A stretch of DNA of 64,000 nt. Origin: Phaeosaccion multiseriatum (taxonomy: Eukaryota; Ochrophyta, other classes). The position numbers were made by a program, and so were the translations under genes. The DNA lies in the NCBI GenBank assembly GCA_965112735.1, contig OZ218952.1, positions 1,302,001 to 1,366,000 of the forward strand, in the 5' to 3' direction. The notes below the pieces were generated by a model. That model searched no databases, had not been told where the DNA came from, and saw only the letters and a list, made by a program, of their open reading frames with translations. Below, in pieces: positions 33,837 through 45,296 of the stretch; the stretch's first letter is position 1, and each line of letters opens with the position of its first letter.

Positions 33837-34941
33837 AAGCCTCTTCTTTCTGGGTCACTCCCCAGAGGATTTCACGCCGGCACAGGTGATGCAGGCCAGG
33901 TTCTACTATTGATGGCGGCCTGGGTCGGTAGGAGCGTACACCAGCATCACAAATGGAGAGAGAGAGAGTGAAGGAGGAGGATTATAAAGGCCTGCGATGG
34001 GGACCTTCCGTTCCCGCTTCTTGTCTTACCTCACCTCAGTCGCAACCCCGGCACCTCGACCCTGAAAACGGCCTGCCACATGGATTGAGGGAAGGGTACA
34101 TGCTCCTACCGCTTCTCCAGTACTGTAATGAATGCGTTTTTGGGAGTTACTCATCGTCTTTTACTTGGTCTTGCTAGGCAAAGGGAACGAAAGGGAGGAG
34201 CAACATGGCAGAAATCCATGGCACGTGAAACGGGAAGGCAGCAGATGGCCGTTTCCGAAGGCGGGCTGGTGGAGAGGGCGCTGCAACGAACAACCCAACG
34301 AACAAGGCCCAGCCCTTGTGCACTTCATGATCAGGTAGGCTTGTTGGCGAGTGAAAGAGTGGAAGAGTGAGAGAGGGAGGGAGGGTGAATGAGGAGGATG
34401 ATTGAGAAATTATAGATACTGCCGACTCACAGCGGGTTGCAGGGGGCCGCCCCGGGCGAGAGACGAGCCGGCTCCGTTCATAGCGCGCATCCTAAACACG
34501 ACCTGCTGTCGCTGACGATACTCTCAGACTGACTCTTTCCCCTCCACTCTCCATGTCTAAACCTCTCCCCCTCTCACCTTTCTGGTGCATATTCCTTGCT
34601 CTGATTTTCCGTCCTTTGCCCCTTCCTTCCGCTTTCTTCTCCCCGCCCCGTTCCCTACTGTCATCGCGGGCTGACATCCCATCGGACCGATAAGACTGAT
34701 CGCTGCAAGGACCAGCAGAACAGGAGTAGCTGCTGTAGGAGACGCCCTCCTCCGCGACGCGGACCATTTCCGCCTGTCCCAGGTCTCATCCCAGTCCACC
34801 ATCGGCCGAGCAGAAGTCCCTCTTCATAGCTCTCAAATCGGATCCAGGAGGGTCAGCACCAGGCCGCTCACTTGCGTTCTGGGCAGAACAGTATCCAAGC
34901 AGAGTGCGAGCAGCAGCACCACTACCAACAGGAGCATCAGC
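33837..34941. promoter_or_regulatory. Divergent intergenic region between membrane-protein gene and riboflavin kinase
   Basis: The two flanking genes start in opposite directions about 1.1 kb apart, so both promoters should lie here. No clear TATA or other named element is visible. An extra 5' exon of either gene could be present but I could not support one. Confidence 0.35.
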
Positions 34942-36804
34942 ATGACCTCGACCGACGCATCGGACAGCAGCAGCACCACCACCAGCACCACCGACCACAG
35001 TGCGAAGGACATACAAAGGGGGGTGCCCGGCTGTCCCCACGACTGGCAGCTGTGCAAGACCACTCTGACGGCCAAGGTGAGAAGGGAAGGACGGAAGGGA
35101 AGGGTTCAACGGGGGAGGAAAAGCCGTGTATTCTGTCCCTGCTCCGCCCGAGGCGAAAATGCCCTCCTCCCCATCCCGCCCCCTCGCTCTCTCTCAGTAC
35201 TGTTCATCCCCTGCTTTCATAGTGGCCTCTTACGCCCTCTTGTCCCTCCTTCCCCTCCCTCTCCTCTCCTCTCCTCTCTCTCTCTCTCTCGGATGCCGCT
35301 GCTCTCTTATGGAGACAGGTGGTGCATGGCTTTGGAAGAGGGGGTAAGATGCTGAACATGCCCGTAAGTCAATTCAGGGACACACCCACCCCCCCACACA
35401 CACAGGAGCGAGGGGTGTGGGGGGCATGCATGTATGCCCACACCGGGGTCTTGGGCCGGAGGTGGCTGTAGGAAACGGGGGTGAGCTTTCGGCTTTCGGC
35501 TTTCGGCCTGACCTCTCATGCTCTCAGCGCGCTCTCTGGCACTCTACACCCACCCACCCACCCACCCACCCACCCTCCCACCCACCTACACAGACGGCAA
35601 ACTTGGACATTGAGCAGCCCGGACTACGCAGCACTGTGGACAGCATGGACACGGGCATCTACTTCGGCTGGGCCGGCCTCAGGGGGAGGGTCTACAAGAC
35701 CGTCCTCTCGCTGGGGTGGAACCCCGTCTTCAAGAACGAGAAAAAGACCATTGTACGTATGGAATCCTTACGTACACTTTGTGTCGTCGTTGGTGATGAG
35801 TGGCTTCGAGTTCTCTGTGCAGTCATGGTGGGGTGGGGTGGGGAAGGATCGGGTGGGGCAGGGTAGGGTGGGGTCAGGTATGTTAGAGTAGTCAGTGCTG
35901 TCGCCCACCTCATCTTGCCTTTCCCGTCTTGTCCCCCCCCCCCTACTTCCTCCTCCTCCTCCTCCTCCTCCTCCTCCTCTCCTCCTCCTCCTCCTCCTCC
36001 TCCTCCTCCTCCTCCTCCTCCTCCTCCTCCTTTTTGGGTCCCTGCCCCTCTCTCACCCACCCACAGGAGCCCCACATTCTGCACAGATTCGAGGAGGACT
36101 TCTATGGCGCGGAGATCCGTCTCATGGTCGCCGGTTACATCCGCCCCGAGCTTCCCTTCGACTCTCTTCAGGACCTGTGTGAGGTGAGGCAAGGGAGGGG
36201 AAAGGAGATGGCAGGAGGGAAAGCAGGCAAGCAGGGGAAGAGATAGAAAGGGGGAGAGAGAGCAGTAGGGAGGGAATGTAAAGGGGTGAGTGTGTGGGGG
36301 TCGAGAGGGAGGCACACGCTCGTCTGTGTGCTTTGGTTGGTATGCCCCACTCCACTCCACGAGCGTGTCAAGAACTTTCCTCCTCGCATTGTACGCCGCG
36401 GCGATGTATAGGCGTCATGCCTGCCAGCCACAACACCACAACATTCACACAGCGGGGGGGATTGCTTAAATCACAGTCAGTCAGTCACACCCTCCCTCAC
36501 GACTGCTCACGACTGCCCTATCATATACTCCTCTACTAACGACAGCCCCATACGCCTCTACTTGGTGTTGCAGGCCATGAAAGTGGACTGTGAGTGGGCG
36601 TCCGAGCGCCTGGACCTCCCTGCCGCGAGAGCTCTTCTGCAGGATTCGTTTTGGTCCGCGAAGACCGAAGAACAGTCCAAAGAAGAGGGGGAGAGGAAGG
36701 GGGAGAGGGGGGTGGTGGCTGCGAAGGATGGGCCTTCCTCAGCCAGCGACCGACTCGTACTGACGGACTACTCATACGAGCCGCCAGAGTCGTTCGACTT
36801 TTGA
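34942..36804 (+). CDS. Riboflavin kinase
   Basis: This enzyme phosphorylates riboflavin with ATP to make FMN. Five exons with consistent phase, 34942-35076, 35319-35363, 35594-35752, 36067-36183 and 36574-36804, give 228 residues. Family signatures are clear: VVHGFGRGGKMLNMPTANLD (glycine loop plus the PTAN motif split over an intron), TGIYFGWAGL, VYKTVLSLGWNPVFKNEKKT, then EPHILHRFEEDFYGAEI with the catalytic-type Glu of the HxxxxFxxDFYG block, and GYIRPELPFDSLQDL. Exon 2 is only 45 nt yet carries the glycine loop. The C-terminal 40 residues are charged and low in complexity. It is the short monofunctional form, with no FAD synthetase or phosphatase domain in the exons seen. The N-terminal start is uncertain because the frame stays open upstream and the first 20 residues are Ser/Thr-rich. 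Confidence 0.9.
35948..36030 (+). repeat. TCC microsatellite in riboflavin kinase intron 3
   Basis: A (TCC)n run of about 80 bp, with one TCT slip near 35980, lies in the intron between the third and fourth exons, some 35 bases before the CCCACCCACAG acceptor. It is in sense pyrimidine orientation, like the other intronic repeats. Confidence 0.8.
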
Positions 36805-37488
36805 AGTGGAGGTGTTGGAATTTTGAGCAGGGATGCAGGGACGTGAAGATGCCTGCTCCTGAGGCCGGATGCCTCCTTCGTCGTACCCCACGCGGTGCGT
36901 CTTTCGGCTGCAGAGAGAGAGGAGCGTCAGAGTGTTTCCTTTCTCTGTCTCTCTCGCTCTATCTCTCTATCCGTCTTTCCGCCCTCTCTTCCATGCAACG
37001 TTGCATGCTTCCGAGCCGGACGAGAAGCAGTGTGCCGACGAAGTACTGCTACCCCTACCCCAATGGGGGGGGGGGGGGTGCGTGGGTTTTTGATGTGATG
37101 GGTGGACACAAGTTTAGTTCAGAGTATTGCTGCAAGAGCAGGGCCTTTCGACATGAACATTTGTGTGAGGACGGAGCAGCAGGTACCAGTCCAAGGAGTG
37201 GCCACCATCCGGCCCTTTGGAGGGAGGGAGGATGGGATATGGAATGACGCAAGGGTGCGAAGGTGCTAGACACCATCTCCAGCGATAGGCGCGGCTCTGG
37301 GCCTCTCTGGTGTAGGCCTACCCATTTACCGTACCGACCGACAAGACAGAGGCAGGAGATGGCACTGTAAGGAGACTGGCGCACGTAGCCTCCCTGCGTA
37401 TGCTCCCCTGGGCCTGCCCCCCTGGGCCTTGACTTGGCGTGGGGGAGGACGCCGCGCAGTGACGGTGGCGCTCACTGCCCTATTCGAG
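36805..37488 (+). other. Gap between riboflavin kinase and the next candidate exon
   Basis: No coding region is supported. There is a CT-rich run near 36945-36980 and a G-run near 37064-37078. The 3' end of the riboflavin kinase transcript should lie here. Confidence 0.4.
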
Positions 37489-38063
37489 ATGAGAGCTCCA
37501 GGGGCAACAGCTATAGTAGCGGCAGCGATGACGATGGCAGCACTTGGTGATGCGTCGCACAGCAACAGCGGCAGCAGCAGCGGAGAGAGTATTTCACGGG
37601 TGGGAGCAAGGCTCGACAGTTTTTGTTCGGGTGAAGGAAGCAGGGAAGTGATTGGGACTGAGCGCGTGGGTACTCACTGCTGTTTGCAGCTGTGGATCTC
37701 TCACGAAGGGACACAGGAGCCCGTGCGTGTGTGCGTGTGTGCGTGTGTGCGTGTGCGTGTGTGCGTGTGTGTGCGTTGTGTGTTGTGGTGTATGGGTGCG
37801 TGCTGTGCGCCACACCACCCGTCCCCCCCCCTCTGTCCTGCGGACAGATGGACATACTGCCAAGAATGGATGGGAAGGGGCTCAAATATATCATCAGTAG
37901 GAAGATGGCAGAAGATGGAGAAGAGAAGCGAGAAGGCCAGAAGTACATACGAGCTGAGACAAGTTTTCCATCGCCTCGAACTGTGGTGCTGCCGTCCCAT
38001 GCACAATTGCGTGCAACACCTTACCAAGGACAGGGACGTGGCATGGAAGATGACTATTCGTAG
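37489..38063 (+). CDS. Small hypothetical gene, three exons
   Basis: A tentative model uses exons 37489-37599, 37690-37722 and 37848-38063, all joined in phase 0, for about 119 residues. The middle exon is a 33-nt microexon (acceptor CTGTTTGCAG, coding LWISHEGTQEP, donor GTGCGT). The last exon reads MDILPRMDGKGLKYIISRKM, a charged stretch, then ETSFPSPRTVVLP, and ends MEDDYS. The intron before the last exon is a GT-rich repeat. No family is recognised. The start could lie further upstream, and the first exon is supported only by frame and donor. Confidence 0.33.
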
Positions 38064-38221
38064 TATGTAGTGGAAGGGAGGGGGAAGGGGGAAGGAAAAA
38101 ATTAGGCGGACAAACTGAAATTAAGTACTTTCTCAGCTGTTCGCTCCCCCCCTCTTTTGCCCAGAGGAAGGGCGCGTGATCATCTCAAAGGCTCCTTGGG
38201 GGAGGGACAGATCAAGGTAGG

Positions 38222-39421
38222 ATGGTGGTGCACACACCAGCAGCGCCTGCGGCACCAACAGCTCCCACGCAGCAGCAGCAGCAGCAGCCTGCAATCCCAG
38301 CTAACGGGAACGATGGCGTTGCGACAGATGCACCGGCAGCAGCAGGAGAAGATCCAGCCGCGGCAGCAGCTCGGCCGCCGCCCATGTTTGTGGCCTATAA
38401 TCCCCAGAAGAGAACGCCTCGAGCCCAGGCAGTAGTGGTGCGGCAAAGAGGAGGGGCGGAGGCCGCCGCCGAGGAGGAGGAGAAAGTAAGGTCGGCGCTC
38501 ACCAACCCGTTCTCAGCCAACTACGTGGGACCAGAGGCGGCGGCGGCTGTCTTATTGGCGGCATCGTCCGGACCACCAGTAGGTAGCGGTGGTGGTGGTG
38601 GCGCCCCCCCGAATCGCAGAGAGAGCGTAACGTGGCAGACGTCTTCCCTGTCCGGCGACGGCCCACCCACAGGACCAGCAGGAGGGCCTCCACTGGGCCC
38701 AGCAGCAGCAAAAGCAGCAGCAACAGATGTAGGGCCACCAATGCCAGATGCAGGGCTGGTAGAGAAGCCATCGACACCACCCAGAGCTACTGATACAGAT
38801 CGGGAGAGGACTGCACCCCACCACCGCCCCGCCCCTGCGAGCATCACATGGAAAGGCTCGTCAGTCACTGGAGACGGCCCTCCCATGGCAACAGGGGCTC
38901 TTCCCGATGCAGAGGACCACCTGTCGGCGGGAGCAGTGGCAGCTGCTCCTTCGGTAGCAGCAGAGGCAGTGCAGAAGGAGCCTAGTAATGCTGCCCACGC
39001 CCCAGTGGGGGACGCTGAGCAGTGGAGGCCAGGCCCTTCGGTTGGGGACGAGCAGCAGACGCAGGTACAGCTCGGCAGAGACGGGGCAGAGGATGGAGAA
39101 GAAGAAGGAGGAGGGGGAGGAGGAGGAGGGGAGGGAGGGGGGGAAGGGGGAGGGGAGGAGGCATCTTGGTGGCAGGGGGCTGGGGAACAGCAGCAGGCAC
39201 AGCCAGAAAGAGAGGGGTGGGACGTGGGAGCTCCACAACAAGCGTTGCAGCCTGTGCATCCTCAGGGCCCTTCCCAGCAGCAGCATCAGGAGGGAAGGCC
39301 GCAAGAGGCCAGAGGAGATGGGGAATGGTGGGCTCAGGGGGGCGATGAACCACAGCAGCAGAATCAAGATCACTCGTATCAGGAGCAGCAGCACCATCAT
39401 TATCAGCAGCAGGATAGTCAT

Positions 39422-39462
<41 letters not shown>

Positions 39463-39797
39463 GGAGGACGAGGCTCATCAACAGCAACAGCAGCAGCAAC
39501 CACAACAGGAAGAACAGCAGCAGCAGACGCAGGGCGAAGACTGGTGGGTGGGGTCTTCGAGCGGCGCTCTCGAAGGCGACGGTACGAATGGGCACCATCC
39601 CAACCCACCACCTACTGCTGCGGCCCATCCGCATCAGCCGCAGGAATCGCCTGCTCAGGTTCAAGTGGAAGGGGGTGAGGTAATGGAGATAATGGGGGGG
39701 GGGGAGGATAGTCGTGGCGTCTGGAGTGGGCACTTTGGATCCGAGAAACAACAACAACAGCAACAACAGCAACAACAACAACAACAGCAACAACAGC

Positions 39798-39867
<70 letters not shown>

Positions 39868-40361
39868 GCAGCAGGGGGAAGACTGGGAGACCAGGTCTTT
39901 ACCCCGGCCGAGAGGGGAAAGTACCTTCGGTGACGGAGAGGGGGAGGGGGGAGGCGGCGCGGCACGTGTTCGGCGTGAGACCCACTCAGGGGCCCTCGCC
40001 ACTTCCAGAGACGAGCCACAAGAGCGACGGACGGAAGCTTCGGGTTGGAATAGTAATCACAATTGGCAGGGGGGGGGGGAGCAAGTGGGGCACGGCTTGG
40101 AGGCGGAGGGTAGTGCTGCTGCTCCTCCTGCTCCTCCTGTTGTTACTCCTGCTGCCCCCCCTGGAGCTTCCTACGGAGGCGATGTTGGTCCGGGTGGGTG
40201 GGGGCCTGGGGACGGGGGAGGGGAGGAGGACTACAGAGGAAGCGTGGGGGGGGAGGGGGACACATCGCACGGCGAGGAGGGGGGCGGTGGGCGCGATAGC
40301 TTGAGGCCGGCGCCTCTTGAGCTGCCAGCAATGCCAAGCGACCAGAGCGACCAGCAGCAGC

Positions 40362-40402
<41 letters not shown>

Positions 40403-42165
40403 GAGCAGCAGGAAGAGCCTCAATGGAGTCAGACGTACCCTGGGGGTCAGCACGAGCATAGCCAGGCGCAGGAACTGCAGGGGCAAGGTCAGGGACAGGG
40501 GGAGGACGCAGAGCTGCAGCGCAAGGGTATGCGAGCGACCACGAGCCACGAATCTGCAGCGGCCGGTGCAGGGCGGGCCACGAAGTCGGGCAAGGAGCCG
40601 TTTGATCTCTTCTATAACGAGGTGTACACGCCAGTCTCTTCTCCCTTGTGGAAGTGGGGCCAGGGAGGCAGCGGCGGTGGTAGTGGCAAGGGTGGAAAGT
40701 TCAGTAGCAGCAGTACGGTGTCATCGTTGAGCACAGCGGGGCAGACTAGAGCCACGAAGGGGCGTTCTTCGAGACTCGCAAATAGCGTTACTCTGGGGGA
40801 GGAGGAGGAGGAGGACCAAATCGCTGCGTGGCGAACGTCCAAGGGAGCGGGAGGACCTGCTTCGGGGGCTGCAGTTGGTGATATAGCAGCAGGAGGAGGA
40901 GGAGGAGGAGGCGGAGGAGGAGTGTCGCCGACGGGCTTTTATGGGGGCAGGGATAGAGAGGAGTGGGCAGCACGCTCTGCCCCTGTGTCCCAGGCTCTGC
41001 AGCGGGCGACGGAGGACTTGGGGAAGGTCAGGACTATGTGGGGGGAGAGAAGCAAGGCCAATAGCGCCGCCTTGAAGCAGCTAGAGCAGGTGGTGATACG
41101 GCAGCGCCAGAAGGAGGTGCACGCGGTGGAGGCCGCCATCGATGCTGAGTCCGAGCAGTGGGGCAGCAGCGGGAGGGGCGGCAGCAATGGGATAGAGGCG
41201 GAAGGTCAAGACCCTCCACGGCAGCACGCGGAGGAGCAAAGTGGCATGCGGCTTTCGCAGGTGAGGGGAGGGGGTGGGTTCAATGATGCAGGGGGGAGGA
41301 TCAGGGCCGAGGCGATGGATGCGTATCGCACTTGGTGTGTGATTAGAGATGAGATGAGCTCTTGAGTGCGAACCGAGCACCCGACCGAAAGAAACAAGGG
41401 TCAAGCAGGGCTTGTTTCGAGTACTGCCCGGCCCGCCTCGATGATTGCTCCCTCTCCCTGCCTCTCTCTCCCTCTCTCTTTCTCCTTATCTTCTCTCTCT
41501 CTCTCTCTTGCTCTCCTCTTGCCTTGCTCGCAAATGATTCCTCCCTCCCTCCCCTCAGGAGCTTGACATGGATACAGTGCGGACAACAAACGATGTGGAG
41601 ATGCTTCGGGCCACAGTGCTGCAGATGTTCGAAGTGGTGAGTCGCGCTATGAGTGGTGCCTATCATATCGTAGGATGGTGGCAGAGGGATGGCAGCAGAG
41701 GGATGGGTGGCCGGGTTGAAGCAGTAGAATGTACCTTATCTACCTACCACATGGAACTAGCTGAAGGGCGGCGTGGGCTGTTGGAATCCATCTCAATGAT
41801 GTTGTTCGTTTTGTAAACTGCAGAAGCTAGCTGCGCTCTAACCTCCAAGGCTATCTGTCCGTCATCCATCGTTCACACACGCCTCATTCCTTTTCCTCCC
41901 CTCTGTACGTTTCTCACTCATTCCTCTCCTGTTCTTGTGTTCAATGCACGCACGCACGCACGCACGCACGCGCGATGGTGTGACTCAGCTGGCGGAGCAA
42001 AGTGAGGCTCTGACGGAGTCCATGAGGACCCAGGGGGACTTGTCGGAGGCATTCGAGCAGCTGCTGGAGAGGATAGAGGAGCAAGAGGAAGAAGAGCAAC
42101 AGCGAGAGCAACAGCAAGGGCAAGGGCGAGAGTACGCCATAGAGGGCGGCGACGACTTGCTATAG
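38222..42165 (+). CDS. Gln-rich low-complexity protein with C-terminal coiled coil
   Basis: Exons 38222-41260, 41559-41636 and 41989-42165 join in phase 0 (donors CAG|GTGAGG and GTG|GTGAGT) to give 1097 residues. Most of the protein is disordered: Ala/Pro-rich at the N-terminus, several poly-Gln tracts and a His run near 39415-39440. A twin motif, VTWQTSSLSGDGPP and ITWKGSSVTGDGPP, suggests an old internal duplication. The last 200 residues are the ordered part: ALQRATEDLGKVRTMWGERS, then LKQLEQVVIRQRQKEVHAVE, and after the introns EMLRATVLQMFEV and LAEQSEALTESM to LLERIEEQEEEE, which should form coiled coil. No catalytic motif is seen. It may act in the nucleus or in a condensate-type assembly, but that is only inferred from composition. 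Confidence 0.62.
39746..39874 (+). repeat. Mixed CAA/CAG poly-Gln tract
   Basis: About 43 consecutive Gln codons are encoded by a first half of mostly CAA with scattered CAG and a second half of mostly CAG. The mixture marks two expansion phases. The tract is in frame in the Gln-rich protein. Other reading frames give poly-Asn or poly-Thr artefacts. Confidence 0.85.
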
Positions 42166-42681
42166 CGTTTTTTCTCATCGTATTTTACAACTATCTCCCC
42201 TACGGTGTCAGTAAAGATTTAACCTACTGTCCCTGTGCTAATCTTAGTACGTGCGTGTGCGCGTGTGCGCCACCTCTACCAATAACCTTAACCTTGCTTA
42301 GAACTTGGCGTGTGTGTGTGTGTGTGTCCCGTGCACATCTAACTGCTACCCTGCTACTTCAAACAAGCCCAGGCCCATCCATCAACAGCTCCTCTCTGTC
42401 AGCATCATAACTTGATGAGCGCAGTCCCCACTACTTTGATTCTTATACCTGCCATGCTCTCCATCGCTCATTCCGCTCCCTCCTCCTATACTATGTCATC
42501 CCTCGTTGATCGCCTCCCTCCCTCTCTCGCGAGCTCCGCCGCCCAACAATCTCTGGGTGGTCTGGACTCTGGCTCTCGTGCTCAATCACAGCCAGCAGTC
42601 AAGCAGCGATGGATGAGCGACGGCACAGCCCGCACACAGGACCATGACTATCGCCCCTATCGCCCAGATCCATCCTCGCCC
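42166..42681. terminator. Convergent 3' intergenic region
   Basis: The Gln-rich gene (plus) and the RWP-RK gene (minus) end facing each other across 516 bp. The region has AT-richer sequence and a (GT)n run near 42310-42328. A TCAGTAAAGATTTAACC stretch near 42210 may belong to the plus transcript's 3' end. No strict AATAAA is seen. Confidence 0.35.
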
Positions 42682-44329
42682 TCACACAATGAGGTCTCGC
42701 AACGAGTCACCGCGAATGGGGGTGATGGGGGCCGAGGCGGAGAAGGAGGGCTGCTTGATCTGACCCGCGATGAAGAAGGGTTGGGAAGCTTCCTCAGAGG
42801 CCTCGGATGGCGGCGTGGAGGAGCGCTCTCCTTCGAATGCCTCCGCCTCACCCTCCTGGCCCCCCGTCGCCGTGTTGTCGCTGCTAGCACCGTCACGCGC
42901 CGCGCTGCCATGGTAGGAGGAGGAGCCTGAGCCTGAGAAGGCGCCACCCCCACCCCCACCGCCCCCACCGAGCCCGGAGGCCGAGAGGGAGACTCCGAAG
43001 TGCGAGGCGGCGGCTCGTACGGCGGCACGCAGAGTGTCGTCCTCACCATCACCATCCTCAATGTCGTCGTCGTTCTCGTCCTTGAGCTGAGCACCGCCGA
43101 AGACAGCAGACTCTTGCCGGATCGGGGTCGAAGGAGAGAAGGACGAGATCTGGCGGCGAAGCGGACCGGTGGGCGGACTCTTTCTGATGGCTGCTGCTGG
43201 CAGTGGCGAGACGCGAGTGGCCGTGCCTTGATTATTGGCCGCCTCCTCCCGCGGCTGGGCAGAGCCTCTCACCAGTTTCCCTGATGGTCCTCCTCTTCTT
43301 GCTGCTGCTCGTGCCCGTGCGCCTGCTGCTGCTGCCGCTGCCGATGCGGCGGCGGCGGCGGCAGAGGCAGAGGCGTAGGAGGAAGCGGAGACCCCTGTTG
43401 TTGAGGCTGCGGGCTTGGCAAAGCACTCGTCGATCCGAGAATACTCCTCGTCACAGCGCTGCGCAGGCTCATTCTCGGCCTCCACTCGAGAGATGAGCTC
43501 CTCCAGCTCGAGAGAGACGGCGATGGCCACGGCGTCTGCATCATATCCCTCCTCCTGCGTGTCTGTCTGCACCTCCTCGCTCGCCGCACCGTCTGCCATC
43601 TCCGCATCGTTCTCGTCCCCCTCTCGCTCGTCCAAATGATGCCACCGCCGCTGCTGCTGCTGCTCGTCGAAGTCGGTGGGGTGCTGGGCATGCCCCGATA
43701 ACGAAGCAGGCCCGCGATCTTGATGCTGGTACTTCCGCTCACCCTCGTGTTGTTGGCTCTTGAGGCGGCTCCCCGCGCTGCTGAAGTGCGAGGCCAAGTG
43801 CCCGTCGGATGCCCTGAGGCCGGTGCTGAGCCCCGGCAAGAAGGACATGGGTATGGCACTACATAAAGAGGCCGTAAGGTTCGGATCTGACGGACCGCTC
43901 CCACCGCCAGCACTGCCGTTCTGCTGCTGCTGGGCGTAGTGGAAGGAAGTCGAGGTGTCGAAGGTCCTCGTGCTTCCCCCCTGGCGGTGGCCCAGGTAGC
44001 CGTGGCTGTAGTCACGGTCGGAATCCAAGGCCTCCAACGACGGCGTTCGGTAGTACAGCAGGTGGTGGGGATCCGAAGGAGGGCCTCGATGGGCTTGCTG
44101 CTGGTGAGTTCTGGCCAGCAGCGGGCCTGAAGAAGCACCACTTGCTCCGGCTTCTCCTCCTCCTCCTCCTCCTCCTCCTCCTCCTCCTCCTCCGGCCCCG
44201 TTGGGGGCGTAGCGGCGGCTACCACTGCCTCCGTCATGACCATTTCTCGATGCTCGTCCCTTGGGGCCCCCGAGACTCCGTAGTAGAGAGGAGGGGCCGA
44301 GCACGTCATCAGCAGTGCTGGTATAGTGG

Positions 44330-44365
<36 letters not shown>

Positions 44366-45296
44366 GTGCACATGACGAGGCCCGGGAGCTTCCGGGCTGA
44401 TGCTCGACGTGTCGTAGGACCGGGAGGCGTGGCGTTGGTGTGGGCGGCAGATGCGCCACTTGGTGACCCAACCGACGAGGATGACGTCACCGACAGCAGA
44501 TCTTCTGCGGTCGAAGAGGAGGGGGAGGAGGCTGCGGACTGCAAGCCGTCGGGGAGGATGGCGTCGAGCACACTCGGTGTCATGTTGGCTCCTTCTAGGA
44601 AGGCCTGCAAGTTGGGGTCTCGGTCCGCTCGGCTGTGGCACATACACTCCTCTCTCGACTGAAGGAGCTTGCGCGTCTTGTCCTCAATGCGCAGGCGCTC
44701 TGCGGGGCGTCTGACCGTGTAGAGATGCACGGCTTGCTCCTCGATTTGGCGGTCGAGGCTCTTGAGCTGGCGGTAAGGCCATTTCTTCCGTGGGCAGAAG
44801 AGAATTCGATGCGATGGGGGGCGGGGAGAGAACGCAGGGGGGGAAGAGGTATGTAAGTGCGTGGGGTGGTTGTGGCCGCACGTGAGGGTATAGCAAACAC
44901 GCTGTTCATGTACGATACAAACGGGGGGCGCACCCGTCGTGCCCCACTTACCAAGATGCCGAGCTTCCTGCACACACGCTTCACAATGGTGGTGGACACG
45001 CCGCTCAGGGAGGCCGCCTCCTCGATGGGGAGGTGAAACAGCTCCTGCATGACCCCAAGCGTGGCGTTGCGCGAGAAGCCCCTGCCCGTGACTCTGTCGT
45101 GCAGCACAGCAGCCTGCTCCGGCTGTTGTTGCTTCCTGGCGCGAGGGCCCGGGCTGCTCAGACCCCGGTCGTGGCGTGACTGCTGCTGCCGGTGCGGCTG
45201 CCGTCCAGAGCGCCCACGAGACGGTCCTCGTCTGCCGATGTCCTCATACTCCTCATCCCCGTCACTCAGAGGATCATTGCCGCAAAGCCCCTCCAT
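42682..45296 (-). CDS. RWP-RK domain transcription factor
   Basis: Two exons, 45296-44952 and 44784-42682, join in phase 0 across a 167-bp intron to give 815 residues. The RWP-RK domain spans the junction: LFHLPIEEAASLSGVSTTIV, then KRVCRKLGIL, splice, KWPYRQLKSLDRQIEE. The signature WPYRQLKSLDR, preceded by Lys in place of the first Arg, identifies the family. RWP-RK proteins are DNA-binding regulators, known in plants and green algae for nitrogen-responsive and gametophyte control. The domain lies near the N-terminus (about residues 80-135). The rest is disordered, with poly-Gln, poly-Gly, poly-Ala and Ser-rich runs, plus an acidic helix (AIAVSLELEELISRVEAE). I started at the ATG at 45296 because the frame further upstream has no ATG. 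Confidence 0.88.

Noticed and set aside
38861-39850. Minus-strand Leu-rich frame opposite the Gln-rich protein
   Set aside because: Antisense of poly-Gln codons. The plus frame has in-phase downstream exons.
42412-42930. Plus-strand frame opposite the end of the RWP-RK gene
   Set aside because: Overlaps the confirmed minus-strand exon and shows no domain.
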